A DNA stretch of 31,510 bases from a virus. A program made the position numbers and the translations under genes. Position 1 is the first letter of the stretch. Each line of letters opens with the position of its first letter. Where the stretch lies: positions 1 to 31,510 of the IMG/VR virus record IMGVR_UViG_3300025543_000126. One strand, given 5' to 3'. Positions 6,401 to 14,685 of the stretch are shown piece by piece. The notes under the pieces are model-generated. The model saw only the letters and a list, made by a program, of their open reading frames with translations, searched no databases and had not been told where the DNA came from.

Positions 6401-9400
6401 AGCTTTTCTATCTAAGATTGAGTATCTAGACGCGACTTCACCTCCAGAAAACATAGAACCATTTACAAAACCTTTAGGGCTTTGAGAAGGTACTTTATTT
6501 AGTTCAATTTCTTTCCCGTCTTGTTCAAATTTAGTTCTACCTTTTTTGTAGTCAACATTATTATATACTTTTTTTAGTAAATTAAAAAAATCAGTAGTTC
6601 CTGTTAATAGAAATCTATTAGTTCTCCATTTTTTTGTTTCTAAATCGTAAACTTTTAATAAGTTTCCGTTTTTTATTGTAACATATTTTTTACCTAAAAG
6701 ACCGTAGCTTCCTCTAGCGGTTCCTATAAACATATTAGCAACCATTTCAGCAGAAAAACCTTCTTTTTTAAAACTCCTAAATAATTTAACAAGCCCAGCT
6801 CTACCGGACTTTATTTGGTCTTTGCTAGTAAAATCTACTTGATCTTTATCTAATCCAAAAGCTTCTTTAAGCCCTTTGCTAAACTGAATTACATCAAAGC
6901 TAGCTTGTTCGTCTTTATACTTATCTAAAATAGATTCTAAGTTATTTAGCTGAGCTTCTAAAGCTATAGTATTAGCTATATCTATAGATGTTTCAGGAGC
7001 AAGCTCTTGTATAGATTTAAGTTCAGAAATATTTTCTACAGTAGCGTAATCAGCAACAACTTCTTTCGCTACAGGTCTGAGTATCTCCCTAAACAACTGT
7101 TTTTGTCTAGCTAAAAGCGTCCCGTAGTTACCATCTAAAAAGTATTGTAAAAAAGCTTTTGGTGTTGTAGGCTCTACCCTGAATATAGGATTACCTTCTG
7201 CTGTCTTTTCTCTACCTATTTTAGTTACTTTGAATAATTTGCTATAGTTACTTTTAAGCACTTTAATAGGTAAAGCTTTAGTAATTATATCAAAAGTATT
7301 TTTATCGTTTAAAAAGTCTATGTATGGGCCTGGTATACGAGTTTTCTGCTCTCCAGTAACCTTATCTTTTGTTTGACCCACAGCACCTAACTTTTTGCTT
7401 AATTTTTTAAACAATGTTTTTTCCACGTAGTCTTCAATCCAAGGCACTAAGGTTTCGTATGATTTACCTTTTACTTTTTGAGTGACCTTACGAGATTCTG
7501 ATAAGGTACCTTTTTGTGTTCTTACTCTTATTTCTTTTTCCAACTCTTTGGATATATCTTCGAGTAAAGCATCGTCAACTACTTCTAATTGATCAAAAGT
7601 AGCTTGACCTCTTTCTACAGCACCGCTTCTATCTACACTTACCTCATCTTCCGTAGCAACAACTCCTTTAGCCGCGTCTCCTTCTATATCTGATGTAAAC
7701 TCTTGATTAGCATCTTTAAACATTAAAGACTGTCTAGTCTGAACTATTTTCTTTACATAACCAGCTAAATCTTTGTTTTTAGCAGGATTAAATGTACGTA
7801 TAGCATTACTTACCTCAGCTCTTAGTATAGACAAAGCGTCTTGAAATTCTAGAGCTTCAGGGCTTGCTTGTTTAAACTTTTGTTGTACAATAGTATTAAT
7901 ATAACCTTCAAATAAAGGTATTAATTTTCTTTCTAAAGAAGCTGGTAGTGGTTTATTAGCTTTATATTCAGGTCTATCAACACCTTCCATGTCTTCATTG
8001 TAAGTAGACATTATTTTTTTAGATATAGGATCTCTAGGTCCTAAGTCTGTGGTTCTTGTAGGTTTTTCAGGTCTTGCAATTTTTTCTTTAGGTTTAACTT
8101 CTTTTTTAATCTCAGGTACAACTGCTGGTGGAGCTTTTGCTGCCGCTTCAGCCTCATCTAATTCTCTTTCAGCTTTATCGATGTTATCCAAATAACTGGG
8201 ATTATCAGGGTCTGCATCCATAGCTGCGTCTAAAGCTGCCTCTGCTTCAGTTATAGTTTTAGAGAACTGCTCTTCATTACTTACCGCTTCTGCTTCGGAA
8301 ACTTTTACCCCTGTTTCTTTTTCTCTTTTAGCTATGGCTTCTGTTGTTTTTTCAGAAAGATTACCTGATTTTACACTTTCAGAATAAGATTTCATAAAAT
8401 TATAAACACCTCTTCCGCTTACAAAGTCTATGTTGTCAAAACCTTTGTTAATAAATGTTTTGGTTACCCAATCTTTTATTTTACCAAAAGAATTTCTTTC
8501 AAAATTTATACGATTTTTAACTAAGCCTTCAGAAAAAACAGTAATATACTCGTTATAATATTCCTGAGTTCCTTCTACTTTACCTTGTTTTTTAAGCTCT
8601 TGCTTTACCCAAACAGCTTGCTCCTTGCTTAACTCTTTTTCGAAACCTTGCACTACGCTTTTTTGAGCTTTTGCATTACCTACTAAAGCGCTTAATATAG
8701 AGTGGAGTACTTCGTGACTACCAACACCTATAGCCCCTAATTTTTTTGATTGCTTGGAATTTATTAATATGCCCCCTTTACCTATAAAAACTCCGTTGGA
8801 TCCTTTCAAACTTCTTTCTACGTCACCTCTTGTTACGGTAGGCGTCTGCTTCACTCTTTTTGCATATACAGCATCAATATACTCTTCAAAAGTTTTAAAA
8901 CCAAGGCTATTAGCAATAGCTTGTTCATAAGAGGAATCGCTATTAAGTATCTGAAGACCTTCACTGATGTTTAATTTAGCAGCTGCGGCTTTAGTGAATG
9001 CCATATTATCTCCAAAGTTTTCTTTTAAAACCTTATCAAAAATAGTTTGATTTTCATTTATTAAATTGTTTATATCGTTTTTTACGTCTTGAGCATTTTT
9101 ACCTTCTTTTAAAATATTTATTTTGTCAACGTTTTTTGCGTAATCCATTAAATCCTTGCCTTGAAGGTTATCCAAGACCATTTGGTTTTTAATAGAGATG
9201 GTTTGGAGTTTTTTCTTTAAATCATTATTTAAACCTTGTAAAACGTCCGCTTTCTTTTGATTACCTCCTTCTTTAGCTAATTTTATTTGATTGTTTTTTT
9301 CTACAATTTTTTTGAATAATTCTTTTTGAGTCTTTCTTTCGCTAGCAGGCATTAACAAAAACTCAGCTCTAGCTTTTAAAGTAGCATTACCTCGAGTAGC

Positions 9401-10732
9401 TGAAGCAATACCAGCAATTCCACCCCCAGAAAAACCGCCTATTATACCCTCATCTATGATTTCAAAAGCATCTTCCATTATTTTGCTTTTTGAATTTTCA
9501 TAAACTTCTGATATATTATTAGAGTCTCCTAACCAAAGTTCATCGTTTATTTTTGTAGCTATACTTTGTCCCATTTCAGTAAGACTTTCTTTACCCCCAA
9601 GGCCTACCACATCCATTATTTTTCTACCGATACCTTTGTTCATTTCGTTTAATGCTTTTTCTGCATTTCCTTTAAAGTTTTTACCCTTTAAAAGGCCTTT
9701 TGCTCTAAACATTCTTCGGCTAATCAGAGAGTCTATCATTTCAATTCCCCCAGTAGTAGCAGCGTTACCTGTTATTTTCCATAATTCTTTGTCTGGGTTT
9801 TTTTCATATTCCTCTACAAACTTATCGTTTGATATGGCAAAACCTAAAGCAGCAGCTGTGTAAGGATTTAAAGCAGCTAAAGTATAAGGCGAGCTAGTTA
9901 AAGCCCCCGCGAATATTCTACCTCCAACTTCTCCCCAATCTGCTTTACTTCCCTTTAATATTTCTTCTGAAATAGTATTATCGTGAACAGTTATGTGCTC
10001 GTTTAGTTTTTCAGTAATTTTACTTACTCCTTTTCTTGTAAGCTGAGGAGCTGTAATAGCAATTATGTTGTCTAGGTATGTATTAGTAGCTTTAGCTGAT
10101 GCTGCTATAATTTCTTTCTCTTCTGGGGTAGCTGATCTACCTTTATCTAAGTAGTTATATCCTTCCATTCCAAGAGTAAGCAATGTTTCTCTACCGTCAA
10201 CAATTAAATCGTCTACTAATATTTTTGCAACAGTATTTACTGCTCCAGGTATCCCCTCAATTGCATTTCCAAAAAACCCCTTAGGGTTTTCTTTTACACC
10301 TCTTACTATAGAGTACGTCTTGCTTGGATTGTCAGGTGCTGCTTCATTAGATTCTGAATCTTTTATAGCTTTTGTTGAGTCTACAACACCATCAATTCCA
10401 GCTTCTATCATATCATAAACCGGCGACATTTTTTTAAGCACACTTACAGCTTTACTTAGAAAACCCGATGAACCATTTTCCGATGCTGAATCCATACTGT
10501 TTTGATTTGACTCCACAGCTGGATCCGCACTTGCAGAGTCGTTTGTCTTTGCTACATCGCTGCTAAAGAATTGGCCGCTAAAGTCTTCGAAAGATTTAGT
10601 GTAGTCACCTGTGCTTTCTAATGCTCCGTATAGTTTTTCCTGTCCTTCCTTAGATCCAAACTGTGTTTGAAAGTCTTCAAAAGATTTAGTGTATTTACCC
10701 TGTTCAGAAAGTGATTTGAATAATTTTTCCAT
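3428..10732 (-). CDS. Giant 2434-aa polyvalent virion/cargo protein (HExxH, ART-like domain, FSK repeats)
   Basis: The largest gene of the window. Residues 3-25 and 33-55 are a tandem repeat ending in YTKSFEDFxxQF. Residues 60-95 are a Ser/Asp/Ala linker. Residues 668-682 contain HEVLH, an HExxH zinc-metallopeptidase signature, with acidic candidates for a third ligand around residues 724-736. Residues 830-895 are an Ala/Glu/Pro/Lys linker. Residues 1622-1757 resemble the ADP-ribosyltransferase-like domain of phage polyvalent proteins (IYHGG, VYFSEDKAQAAEYA, IVVFDKSVI). FSK occurs at residues 823, 1284, 1612, 1710, 1761 and 1785. Hydrophobic segments lie near 430-446, 2026-2049 and 2226-2249. 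The C-terminus has NIPLDRVIKKADNL and ALALGYSKWDLG, which I associate with giant virion proteins of marine phages. Its place just after the other cargo candidates and before the lysis genes suggests a protein packed in the virion and ejected with the DNA. It ends with TAG. Function of most of the length is unknown. Confidence 0.85.
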   Translation of the reverse strand: MEKLFKSLSEQGKYTKSFEDFQTQFGSKEGQEKLYGALESTGDYTKSFEDFSGQFFSSDVAKTNDSASADPAVESNQNSMDSASENGSSGFLSKAVSVLKKMSPVYDMIEAGIDGVVDSTKAIKDSESNEAAPDNPSKTYSIVRGVKENPKGFFGNAIEGIPGAVNTVAKILVDDLIVDGRETLLTLGMEGYNYLDKGRSATPEEKEIIAASAKATNTYLDNIIAITAPQLTRKGVSKITEKLNEHITVHDNTISEEILKGSKADWGEVGGRIFAGALTSSPYTLAALNPYTAAALGFAISNDKFVEEYEKNPDKELWKITGNAATTGGIEMIDSLISRRMFRAKGLLKGKNFKGNAEKALNEMNKGIGRKIMDVVGLGGKESLTEMGQSIATKINDELWLGDSNNISEVYENSKSKIMEDAFEIIDEGIIGGFSGGGIAGIASATRGNATLKARAEFLLMPASERKTQKELFKKIVEKNNQIKLAKEGGNQKKADVLQGLNNDLKKKLQTISIKNQMVLDNLQGKDLMDYAKNVDKINILKEGKNAQDVKNDINNLINENQTIFDKVLKENFGDNMAFTKAAAAKLNISEGLQILNSDSSYEQAIANSLGFKTFEEYIDAVYAKRVKQTPTVTRGDVERSLKGSNGVFIGKGGILINSKQSKKLGAIGVGSHEVLHSILSALVGNAKAQKSVVQGFEKELSKEQAVWVKQELKKQGKVEGTQEYYNEYITVFSEGLVKNRINFERNSFGKIKDWVTKTFINKGFDNIDFVSGRGVYNFMKSYSESVKSGNLSEKTTEAIAKREKETGVKVSEAEAVSNEEQFSKTITEAEAALDAAMDADPDNPSYLDNIDKAERELDEAEAAAKAPPAVVPEIKKEVKPKEKIARPEKPTRTTDLGPRDPISKKIMSTYNEDMEGVDRPEYKANKPLPASLERKLIPLFEGYINTIVQQKFKQASPEALEFQDALSILRAEVSNAIRTFNPAKNKDLAGYVKKIVQTRQSLMFKDANQEFTSDIEGDAAKGVVATEDEVSVDRSGAVERGQATFDQLEVVDDALLEDISKELEKEIRVRTQKGTLSESRKVTQKVKGKSYETLVPWIEDYVEKTLFKKLSKKLGAVGQTKDKVTGEQKTRIPGPYIDFLNDKNTFDIITKALPIKVLKSNYSKLFKVTKIGREKTAEGNPIFRVEPTTPKAFLQYFLDGNYGTLLARQKQLFREILRPVAKEVVADYATVENISELKSIQELAPETSIDIANTIALEAQLNNLESILDKYKDEQASFDVIQFSKGLKEAFGLDKDQVDFTSKDQIKSGRAGLVKLFRSFKKEGFSAEMVANMFIGTARGSYGLLGKKYVTIKNGNLLKVYDLETKKWRTNRFLLTGTTDFFNLLKKVYNNVDYKKGRTKFEQDGKEIELNKVPSQSPKGFVNGSMFSGGEVASRYSILDRKAYSRKQRLNLKNIIEELTKAYNDKYLTDNQVAMILGTLASSTNGLIRTAAMLTGYSKQLLKNTLMIDDSFRFEHSQAASFTVTQLAKLITDKNYPHTFDQIMEGFNVFIIPKAYDTAIGSVPSFISKGPVDSKGYMILSTPEYVARYQDPRAVKAIEEAGLPPLDLILFSKSEGSSVDIYHGGNIQKTGDINGIVYFSEDKAQAAEYAKGNYGEVKNFVIKAENVVSEEKVFEVIEKLGIQPKTKGYKVDELHLYELIDPRFEQESFSKKDLAKLTKALKKKGIKASKFTDTDLQTGEYTSNIVVFDKSVIQESDIQFSKGMNEVFNDMIEGATGIETYKRFSKAKGKVRGRNKGRFKFFIPPSADDFAGLLYRLLGKKEQGNLDSAWFKEKLFDPFAKGIRDFEAYKQRATKIVAKLKKDIKNIPSGLSKINETGFTNEQAVRVYLWVKNGHDIDGLTATDQKELIKIVNDNPALKRFAEEVDIALQGYPEPSKEWLAGTITTDAINMVNTAKRAEFLKEWQANADLIFSEQNLNKLRAAYGDNYVEALQDMLYRMKTGRNRPSGANKLTNKFMNWVNDSVGTIMFFNTRSALLQTLSIANFINWGDNNPAKAAMAFANQKQFWADFTMLFNSDFLKQRRSGLKTDVNADDIASAAETSTNKAKAVLASLLKMGFLPTQMADSFAIAMGGASFIRNRINALKKEGMTEAEATDKAFLDFQEIAEETQQSSRPDRISQQQASPLGRIILAFANTPMQYMRLTKKAFLDLKNGRGDKRTNISKIAYYMFVQNIIFSALQTALFSALFDDDEEELDNKEIRIANSMLDSILRGVGVYGAIASTGKNIYLEIDRQSKKPKPDFTQAAIRSLDLSPPISAKIRKLMSAGRAFSFKTTREKMVGFNLDNPAIYAGGQVVSALTNIPLDRVIKKADNLRTAVDNDTKFWQSVALALGYSKWDLGLVETSKTKGKKSKFGVPSSWKRPAKKRKFKRGE
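10568..10726 (-). repeat. Tandem 30-residue repeat at the N-terminus of the giant protein
   Basis: Two copies of a roughly 23-residue unit start exactly 30 residues (90 bases) apart: residues 3-25 and 33-55 of the giant protein. Shared residues are KL(F/Y)xxLxxxGxYTKSFEDFxxQF. The DNA is also conserved: a 23-base stretch beginning AAGTCTTC at 10581-10603 recurs at 10671-10693 with one mismatch. This points to a recent or selected duplication of a short helical unit. Confidence 0.9.
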
Positions 10733-10736
10733 TTAA

Positions 10737-12164
10737 TTAAAGATTGTCTAATGAACCTCCTTTAGCAGAAGAGTTTTTGTTATTATTAGATTTGTTTGAT
10801 TTTGTAGACTTAGTGTAGTTGTCGAATTGACCTCTGAAGTAATTTGCTGCCTTGCCTGACAAGTCTGAGCTTTGTATATAAAGATCGTATAATTCTCTAG
10901 GATCATTTACATTGACAGATAACGGCCTAGATTCACCCGTATATGTTGGATTAAACTTAAATATTTGAGTGTTACCGTATTTTTTCTTAAATTGAGAAAC
11001 AGCTTCTTCTCTACTATCATAATCATCTGCTTCTACAAAATAATCAAACATTTGACCTCTGGATATATAAGGTCTTTCATTAGAAGTAGGGTCTATATTA
11101 TTTATAGCCTGAATTATAGCTTGTGTTTTTTGTTCTGTTTGTTCGCTAGTTGCTTTAATATTTGCTATAGAAGCAAAATTAACAGCGTCCCTAGCAACAA
11201 CAGGTTCAGCTAATCTTATTTCGTCGTTTAAAGCACCTGTAAAACCACTAGACCCTCCTTTTGTAGCTGGTCTTTTATCCGCAGCTCCTTGAGCGGCTGT
11301 ATCAGACAAAGCGTCCATATAGCTATCTAATACTTTTGCTGAAAGTAAATCTTCATTGCCTGGTTCAAAAATAGATGGATCTTGTAAGTTTAATCCGCCT
11401 TCAATAAGAAAATCATCAGAAGCTAAGGAAAGTAAAGTGTCTCTACCTCCGGAGTTTATCATGTTTTTTAACTTATTGCGCAACATACCTCTTCGAGCAC
11501 CACTTAAAGATTGCCCTGCTGTATATACAGATTCGTTTAATTTTAATAAATTATCAGCTGCTTTAAAATCTTTTAGAAAAGGTTTTTGTATAGAGCTGTA
11601 GTTTTCATATTCATTTTTGTTACCGTTCCAAAAAACAACTTGCCCCCCTGGGCCAACTCCCATTTCTCCTTCATCAGTATACAGATTAGCAGCTTCATTT
11701 AAAGATCCTATGTCATTACCGTCTGATATTCGTTTATTATCAAAATCTTTTAAGTATGATATTTTATCCTCCTTAAAACCTTTAATTTGTGATGCTAAAT
11801 TACCAAAAGACCTTTGGACACCGTTCATTTTACTTACAAGATCAAGGTATCTAGAGTCTGACGGATCTTCTATTTTAGCTATTTCTGAAGCATAGCCTGC
11901 GTATTTATTTCTATTCTCAACTAAGTAATTTGAAACTGCATTTTGCTGAGATGATGTTAACTCAGTTAAATCAATATCAGAATTTAACCTATTAATATAA
12001 GTTCCTACCTTGTTGTTAATAGCTTTTTTTTCCGCTATATTCCTTGCTTTAGTAATAGCTCCAGCTTGCAAACCTGAACTTAAACCTTCTTGAAAGCTTT
12101 GCGCCCAGTTCTGTTGATTGCTTTGACCAAGCTTAGCCTCTCCTGCTATTAATCCTTTATTCAT
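10737..12164 (-). CDS. Putative internal virion/cargo protein, 475 aa
   Basis: Not recognised as a named family. The protein is hydrophilic and mainly helical. The N-terminus (residues 1-55) is rich in Gln, Ala and Asn (GQSNQQNWAQSFQEGLSSGL), an amphipathic style seen in ejected virion proteins. Residues 70-145 and 195-300 look helical with many charged residues. The last 30 residues are a low-complexity Ser/Asn/Lys tail (STKSNKSNNNKNSS). It ends 4 bases before the giant protein gene and starts 18 bases after the 218-aa gene, inside the run of virion genes. Its place between ejection-type proteins suggests it travels in the particle. No enzymatic motif was seen. Confidence 0.72.
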   Translation of the reverse strand: MNKGLIAGEAKLGQSNQQNWAQSFQEGLSSGLQAGAITKARNIAEKKAINNKVGTYINRLNSDIDLTELTSSQQNAVSNYLVENRNKYAGYASEIAKIEDPSDSRYLDLVSKMNGVQRSFGNLASQIKGFKEDKISYLKDFDNKRISDGNDIGSLNEAANLYTDEGEMGVGPGGQVVFWNGNKNEYENYSSIQKPFLKDFKAADNLLKLNESVYTAGQSLSGARRGMLRNKLKNMINSGGRDTLLSLASDDFLIEGGLNLQDPSIFEPGNEDLLSAKVLDSYMDALSDTAAQGAADKRPATKGGSSGFTGALNDEIRLAEPVVARDAVNFASIANIKATSEQTEQKTQAIIQAINNIDPTSNERPYISRGQMFDYFVEADDYDSREEAVSQFKKKYGNTQIFKFNPTYTGESRPLSVNVNDPRELYDLYIQSSDLSGKAANYFRGQFDNYTKSTKSNKSNNNKNSSAKGGSLDNL

Positions 12165-12182
12165 ATTATTAATATATTTTTA

Positions 12183-12839
12183 TTAAACCACAGCGTTTTT
12201 TCCAAAAGCCACAGCGTTTTCTCCAATCTTGTCTGTAAACTTTTTAAACCCTTCTCCAAGAACTCCTCCTCCAATTGCACCCCCTACAAGTCCACCAACA
12301 CCGCCTACTATAGAGCTCGTAGCTGCTTGCCTAGCTGCGTTAGCTGCACCTAATCTTTGCTGAGACATCCCAAGCATTGTACTTGCTTTTTCATTTTCAG
12401 CATCCCTAGATATTAATTCACCTTTTGCTTCATATAGCTGTAGCTTTCCGGCTTGTTGCCTTTCAGCCATTTGATTTGCTTGTTCTTGTCTACCTATATC
12501 TAAAGAAGCTTGTCTTGTTTGTTGCTGTTGTTGACCTGCTAACGCTTGAGCCATTGCCGCAATACCAGATCCACCAGCTGCTCCTTGCATTCCACCCATA
12601 ACATTAGCTATTCCTTGGCTAGCTTGTTCTGCTTGAAATCTAGCTTGATCTTGGTTAACAGTCAAGTCTTCCATTGTGTTCTCCATATTAGCATATACAT
12701 TGGAGGTATCTAATCCTTCAAACTTAGATTTATTTCTATCGTATTCCGCTTGAGCTTCTCTTTGTTCTCTTTTTCTTTTCCCGCTACCGATAATACCACT
12801 AGCTATACCGGTTAACCCGCCTAGTACTTTCCCTACCAT
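12183..12839 (-). CDS. Gly/Ala/Gln-rich DNA-ejection-type internal virion protein
   Basis: A 218-aa protein with a composition typical of podovirus ejection proteins. Residues 1-20 are a Gly-rich hydrophobic stretch (KVLGGLTGIASGIIGSG), then a basic KRKREQREAQ segment. A Gln/Ala-rich helical middle (residues 60-170, with a QQQQQ run at 103-107) leads to a glycine-zipper segment at residues 176-195 (SIVGGVGGLVGGAIGGGVLG). Two glycine-zipper ends around a long polar helix suit a protein that inserts in or crosses the cell envelope. Similar proteins sit after the tail-tube genes in marine podoviruses and are compared with P22 gp7 or T7 internal proteins. The exact role in this phage is inferred. 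Confidence 0.72.
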   Translation of the reverse strand: MVGKVLGGLTGIASGIIGSGKRKREQREAQAEYDRNKSKFEGLDTSNVYANMENTMEDLTVNQDQARFQAEQASQGIANVMGGMQGAAGGSGIAAMAQALAGQQQQQTRQASLDIGRQEQANQMAERQQAGKLQLYEAKGELISRDAENEKASTMLGMSQQRLGAANAARQAATSSIVGGVGGLVGGAIGGGVLGEGFKKFTDKIGENAVAFGKNAVV

Positions 12840-12871
12840 TTTATTAAGTTTTTATAGTTTATTATTACGTG

Positions 12872-13198
12872 TTATTTACTGCTTTCAAACACCTCAGTAC
12901 CAACAGAAAACAATTCGACTTTACCCGTAGAATCATTTTCCATTTTAGTTTCTAAGAAATAGCCTTTTAAAGATCCAGTATTTGCTGCGTTTGTTTTACT
13001 AAACAAAATAAAAGAACTATTTGTAGGTCTTACTACTTCATTTGGTATTTCTGCTGTTATAGATGTTCCAGTCAATGCTGTTATAGCTCCTATTTGCACT
13101 ATACTCTCTCCATTGAGGTCGTTAGTGTAGTAAGCGGTATCTCCTATTTGAACAGAAGTTTGAATTTTATTTGCAAAATTTATTGTTATTGATCCCAT
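12872..13198 (-). CDS. Conserved small virion-associated protein, 108 aa
   Basis: A beta-rich 108-aa protein without a recognised domain. The N-terminus GSITINFANKIQTSVQIGDTAYY and the C-terminal LFSVGTEVFESSK are the kind of segments that recur in a small family I associate with marine phages, always among virion genes. No transmembrane segment or catalytic motif is visible. It is preceded by a very clear leader (AAAAAAATAAATAT before ATG at 13198) and sits between the adhesin and the ejection-type protein. A minor tail or head-completion component is the simplest guess. Confidence 0.7.
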   Translation of the reverse strand: MGSITINFANKIQTSVQIGDTAYYTNDLNGESIVQIGAITALTGTSITAEIPNEVVRPTNSSFILFSKTNAANTGSLKGYFLETKMENDSTGKVELFSVGTEVFESSK

Positions 13199-13218
13199 AT
13201 ATTTATTTTTTTAAGAAG

Positions 13219-14685
13219 CTATGTTGGTGTACACGATGTTCCAACTTGCAAAATCTTACCGCTAGAATCTATACGGATAGGTGTGCCTCCGTCTTTATTT
13301 AATTTATACCAACTTGAATCCCCTGTAAAAGTAGTGCTAAGGCTTGAATTTTGGTATACAATACTATTTAGTACAAATGTATTATTATTAGCAAATACAC
13401 TTAAAGGGTAAGTAGATATGTTACAAGCATATATAGCTGAAGATGTAGAATTTGACATTCTATATAAAGTAGGGGTTGTTGGAGCAGATATTTGCACACT
13501 AGCTGTAGCTATAGAACTATCTGTTGTTCCATTGTTTACTTTAAATCCAAAGCTAGTATTACTTGCTGTAGTAGCGTCAAACAACAAGCTTCCCCCTGCT
13601 ACAGTATCGTTAACAACAATAGCAGTTCCGCCTGTAGTTTTTAATACAGAGCCTCCAGCCGGAAGGGAGGTTATTATATATGTTAAAGGCAAATTAAATG
13701 GATCTGATCCGGTTAATTGTATTGTTGTACTTTGACTTTGTGGTACTTGGTAAGTTTTACTTATTGCTGTTGGAGTAGTGTTTACGGAACCTTGAGCTAT
13801 TACCCATGTGAGTGGCTGTGGAAAAGGGGTAATTAAATCCTCTCTCAAGGTAAAAGTATATGATAATCCTGATCCGGAAGGTATAACTACATCAAAAAAG
13901 CTTGACCCTGATGAAGTTATAACACTATCGTGGTCAATTATATTTGAAGTACCGTCGTTAACAATTAAGTTCCAATCCGCTCCAAAGCCACCGTAAGCTG
14001 TAAACCTTCTAGTTTCTCCATTGGAGCTAAATATACTGTTTAAGAAATCGTAACTTCTCACATTCGCACTAACAGTATCTGGTAATGCTATAGCAGCAGC
14101 GTTTACAGTTATTAAATCGTTTGATACATTAACATTAGGAAATGTATATTGTGTGGTAAAAGAAATATTTGTTAGTAAATTATTAGCATTATATGTTTTA
14201 TTGGTAGCTATATTATAATTACTAATTATACCAGTAGTTATATTGCATGTTGGCTCGTTTAAAAAATAGTTATTAGAATCCGCAGCAACATTACTTGTAA
14301 AAACTGTAGTAGTAGAATTGTAGTTTCCAGTTTTAGTTATTAAGCCAGGTGATACAGAGGACGTTGCATTCGAAAGAGTCTCAGCGTAGTTTACTGATAA
14401 GCTAACAATTACTTCCGTGGATTGTCCAGATATACATATAGGGACAGAAAGATCGCTGGTAATAGTATATCCAGAAATAAACACTATAGTCATTAAAACG
14501 TTTTCTCCGTCCTGTGAAAAAACAACAGATTGTAACGGCGATGCTATTGTTGCGGAAAAATCTGCAGCAGTTATAACATACCCCTCTAAAGGAGTTAATG
14601 TTAAAACAGTAGAAGGAATACTTCCCCCAGAAGAAACAGCGTGGTTTACTTCAGTTACTGTAAAATTATCAATTACTGTACTCAT
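13219..14685 (-). CDS. Ig-like adhesin / tail appendage protein, 488 aa
   Basis: A Thr/Ser/Asn/Val-rich, Lys-poor, all-beta protein of the surface-exposed type. The start at 14685 (MSTVIDNFTVTEV) is chosen because it lies 16 bases after the upstream stop; an in-frame ATG at 14733 would overlap that gene and add MLILLVLQIL. Residues 303-400 resemble a cadherin/Big-type Ig domain (TPTAISKTYQ, IQLTGSDPFNLPLTY, then SFGFKVNNGTTDSS). Residues 407-488 form a separate C-terminal module with C421 and C485 and a WYKLNKDGGTPIRIDSSGKI core, a pattern like terminal domains of Bacteroidetes surface proteins. Its place after the tail-tube gene suggests a fibre or decorating adhesin for host recognition. 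Confidence 0.72.
   Translation of the reverse strand: MSTVIDNFTVTEVNHAVSSGGSIPSTVLTLTPLEGYVITAADFSATIASPLQSVVFSQDGENVLMTIVFISGYTITSDLSVPICISGQSTEVIVSLSVNYAETLSNATSSVSPGLITKTGNYNSTTTVFTSNVAADSNNYFLNEPTCNITTGIISNYNIATNKTYNANNLLTNISFTTQYTFPNVNVSNDLITVNAAAIALPDTVSANVRSYDFLNSIFSSNGETRRFTAYGGFGADWNLIVNDGTSNIIDHDSVITSSGSSFFDVVIPSGSGLSYTFTLREDLITPFPQPLTWVIAQGSVNTTPTAISKTYQVPQSQSTTIQLTGSDPFNLPLTYIITSLPAGGSVLKTTGGTAIVVNDTVAGGSLLFDATTASNTSFGFKVNNGTTDSSIATASVQISAPTTPTLYRMSNSTSSAIYACNISTYPLSVFANNNTFVLNSIVYQNSSLSTTFTGDSSWYKLNKDGGTPIRIDSSGKILQVGTSCTPT

Noticed and set aside
3428-10732. Virion RNA polymerase as in gut crAss-like phages
   Set aside because: No DFDGD/DxDxD-type catalytic motif was seen in the 2434-aa protein or its neighbours.
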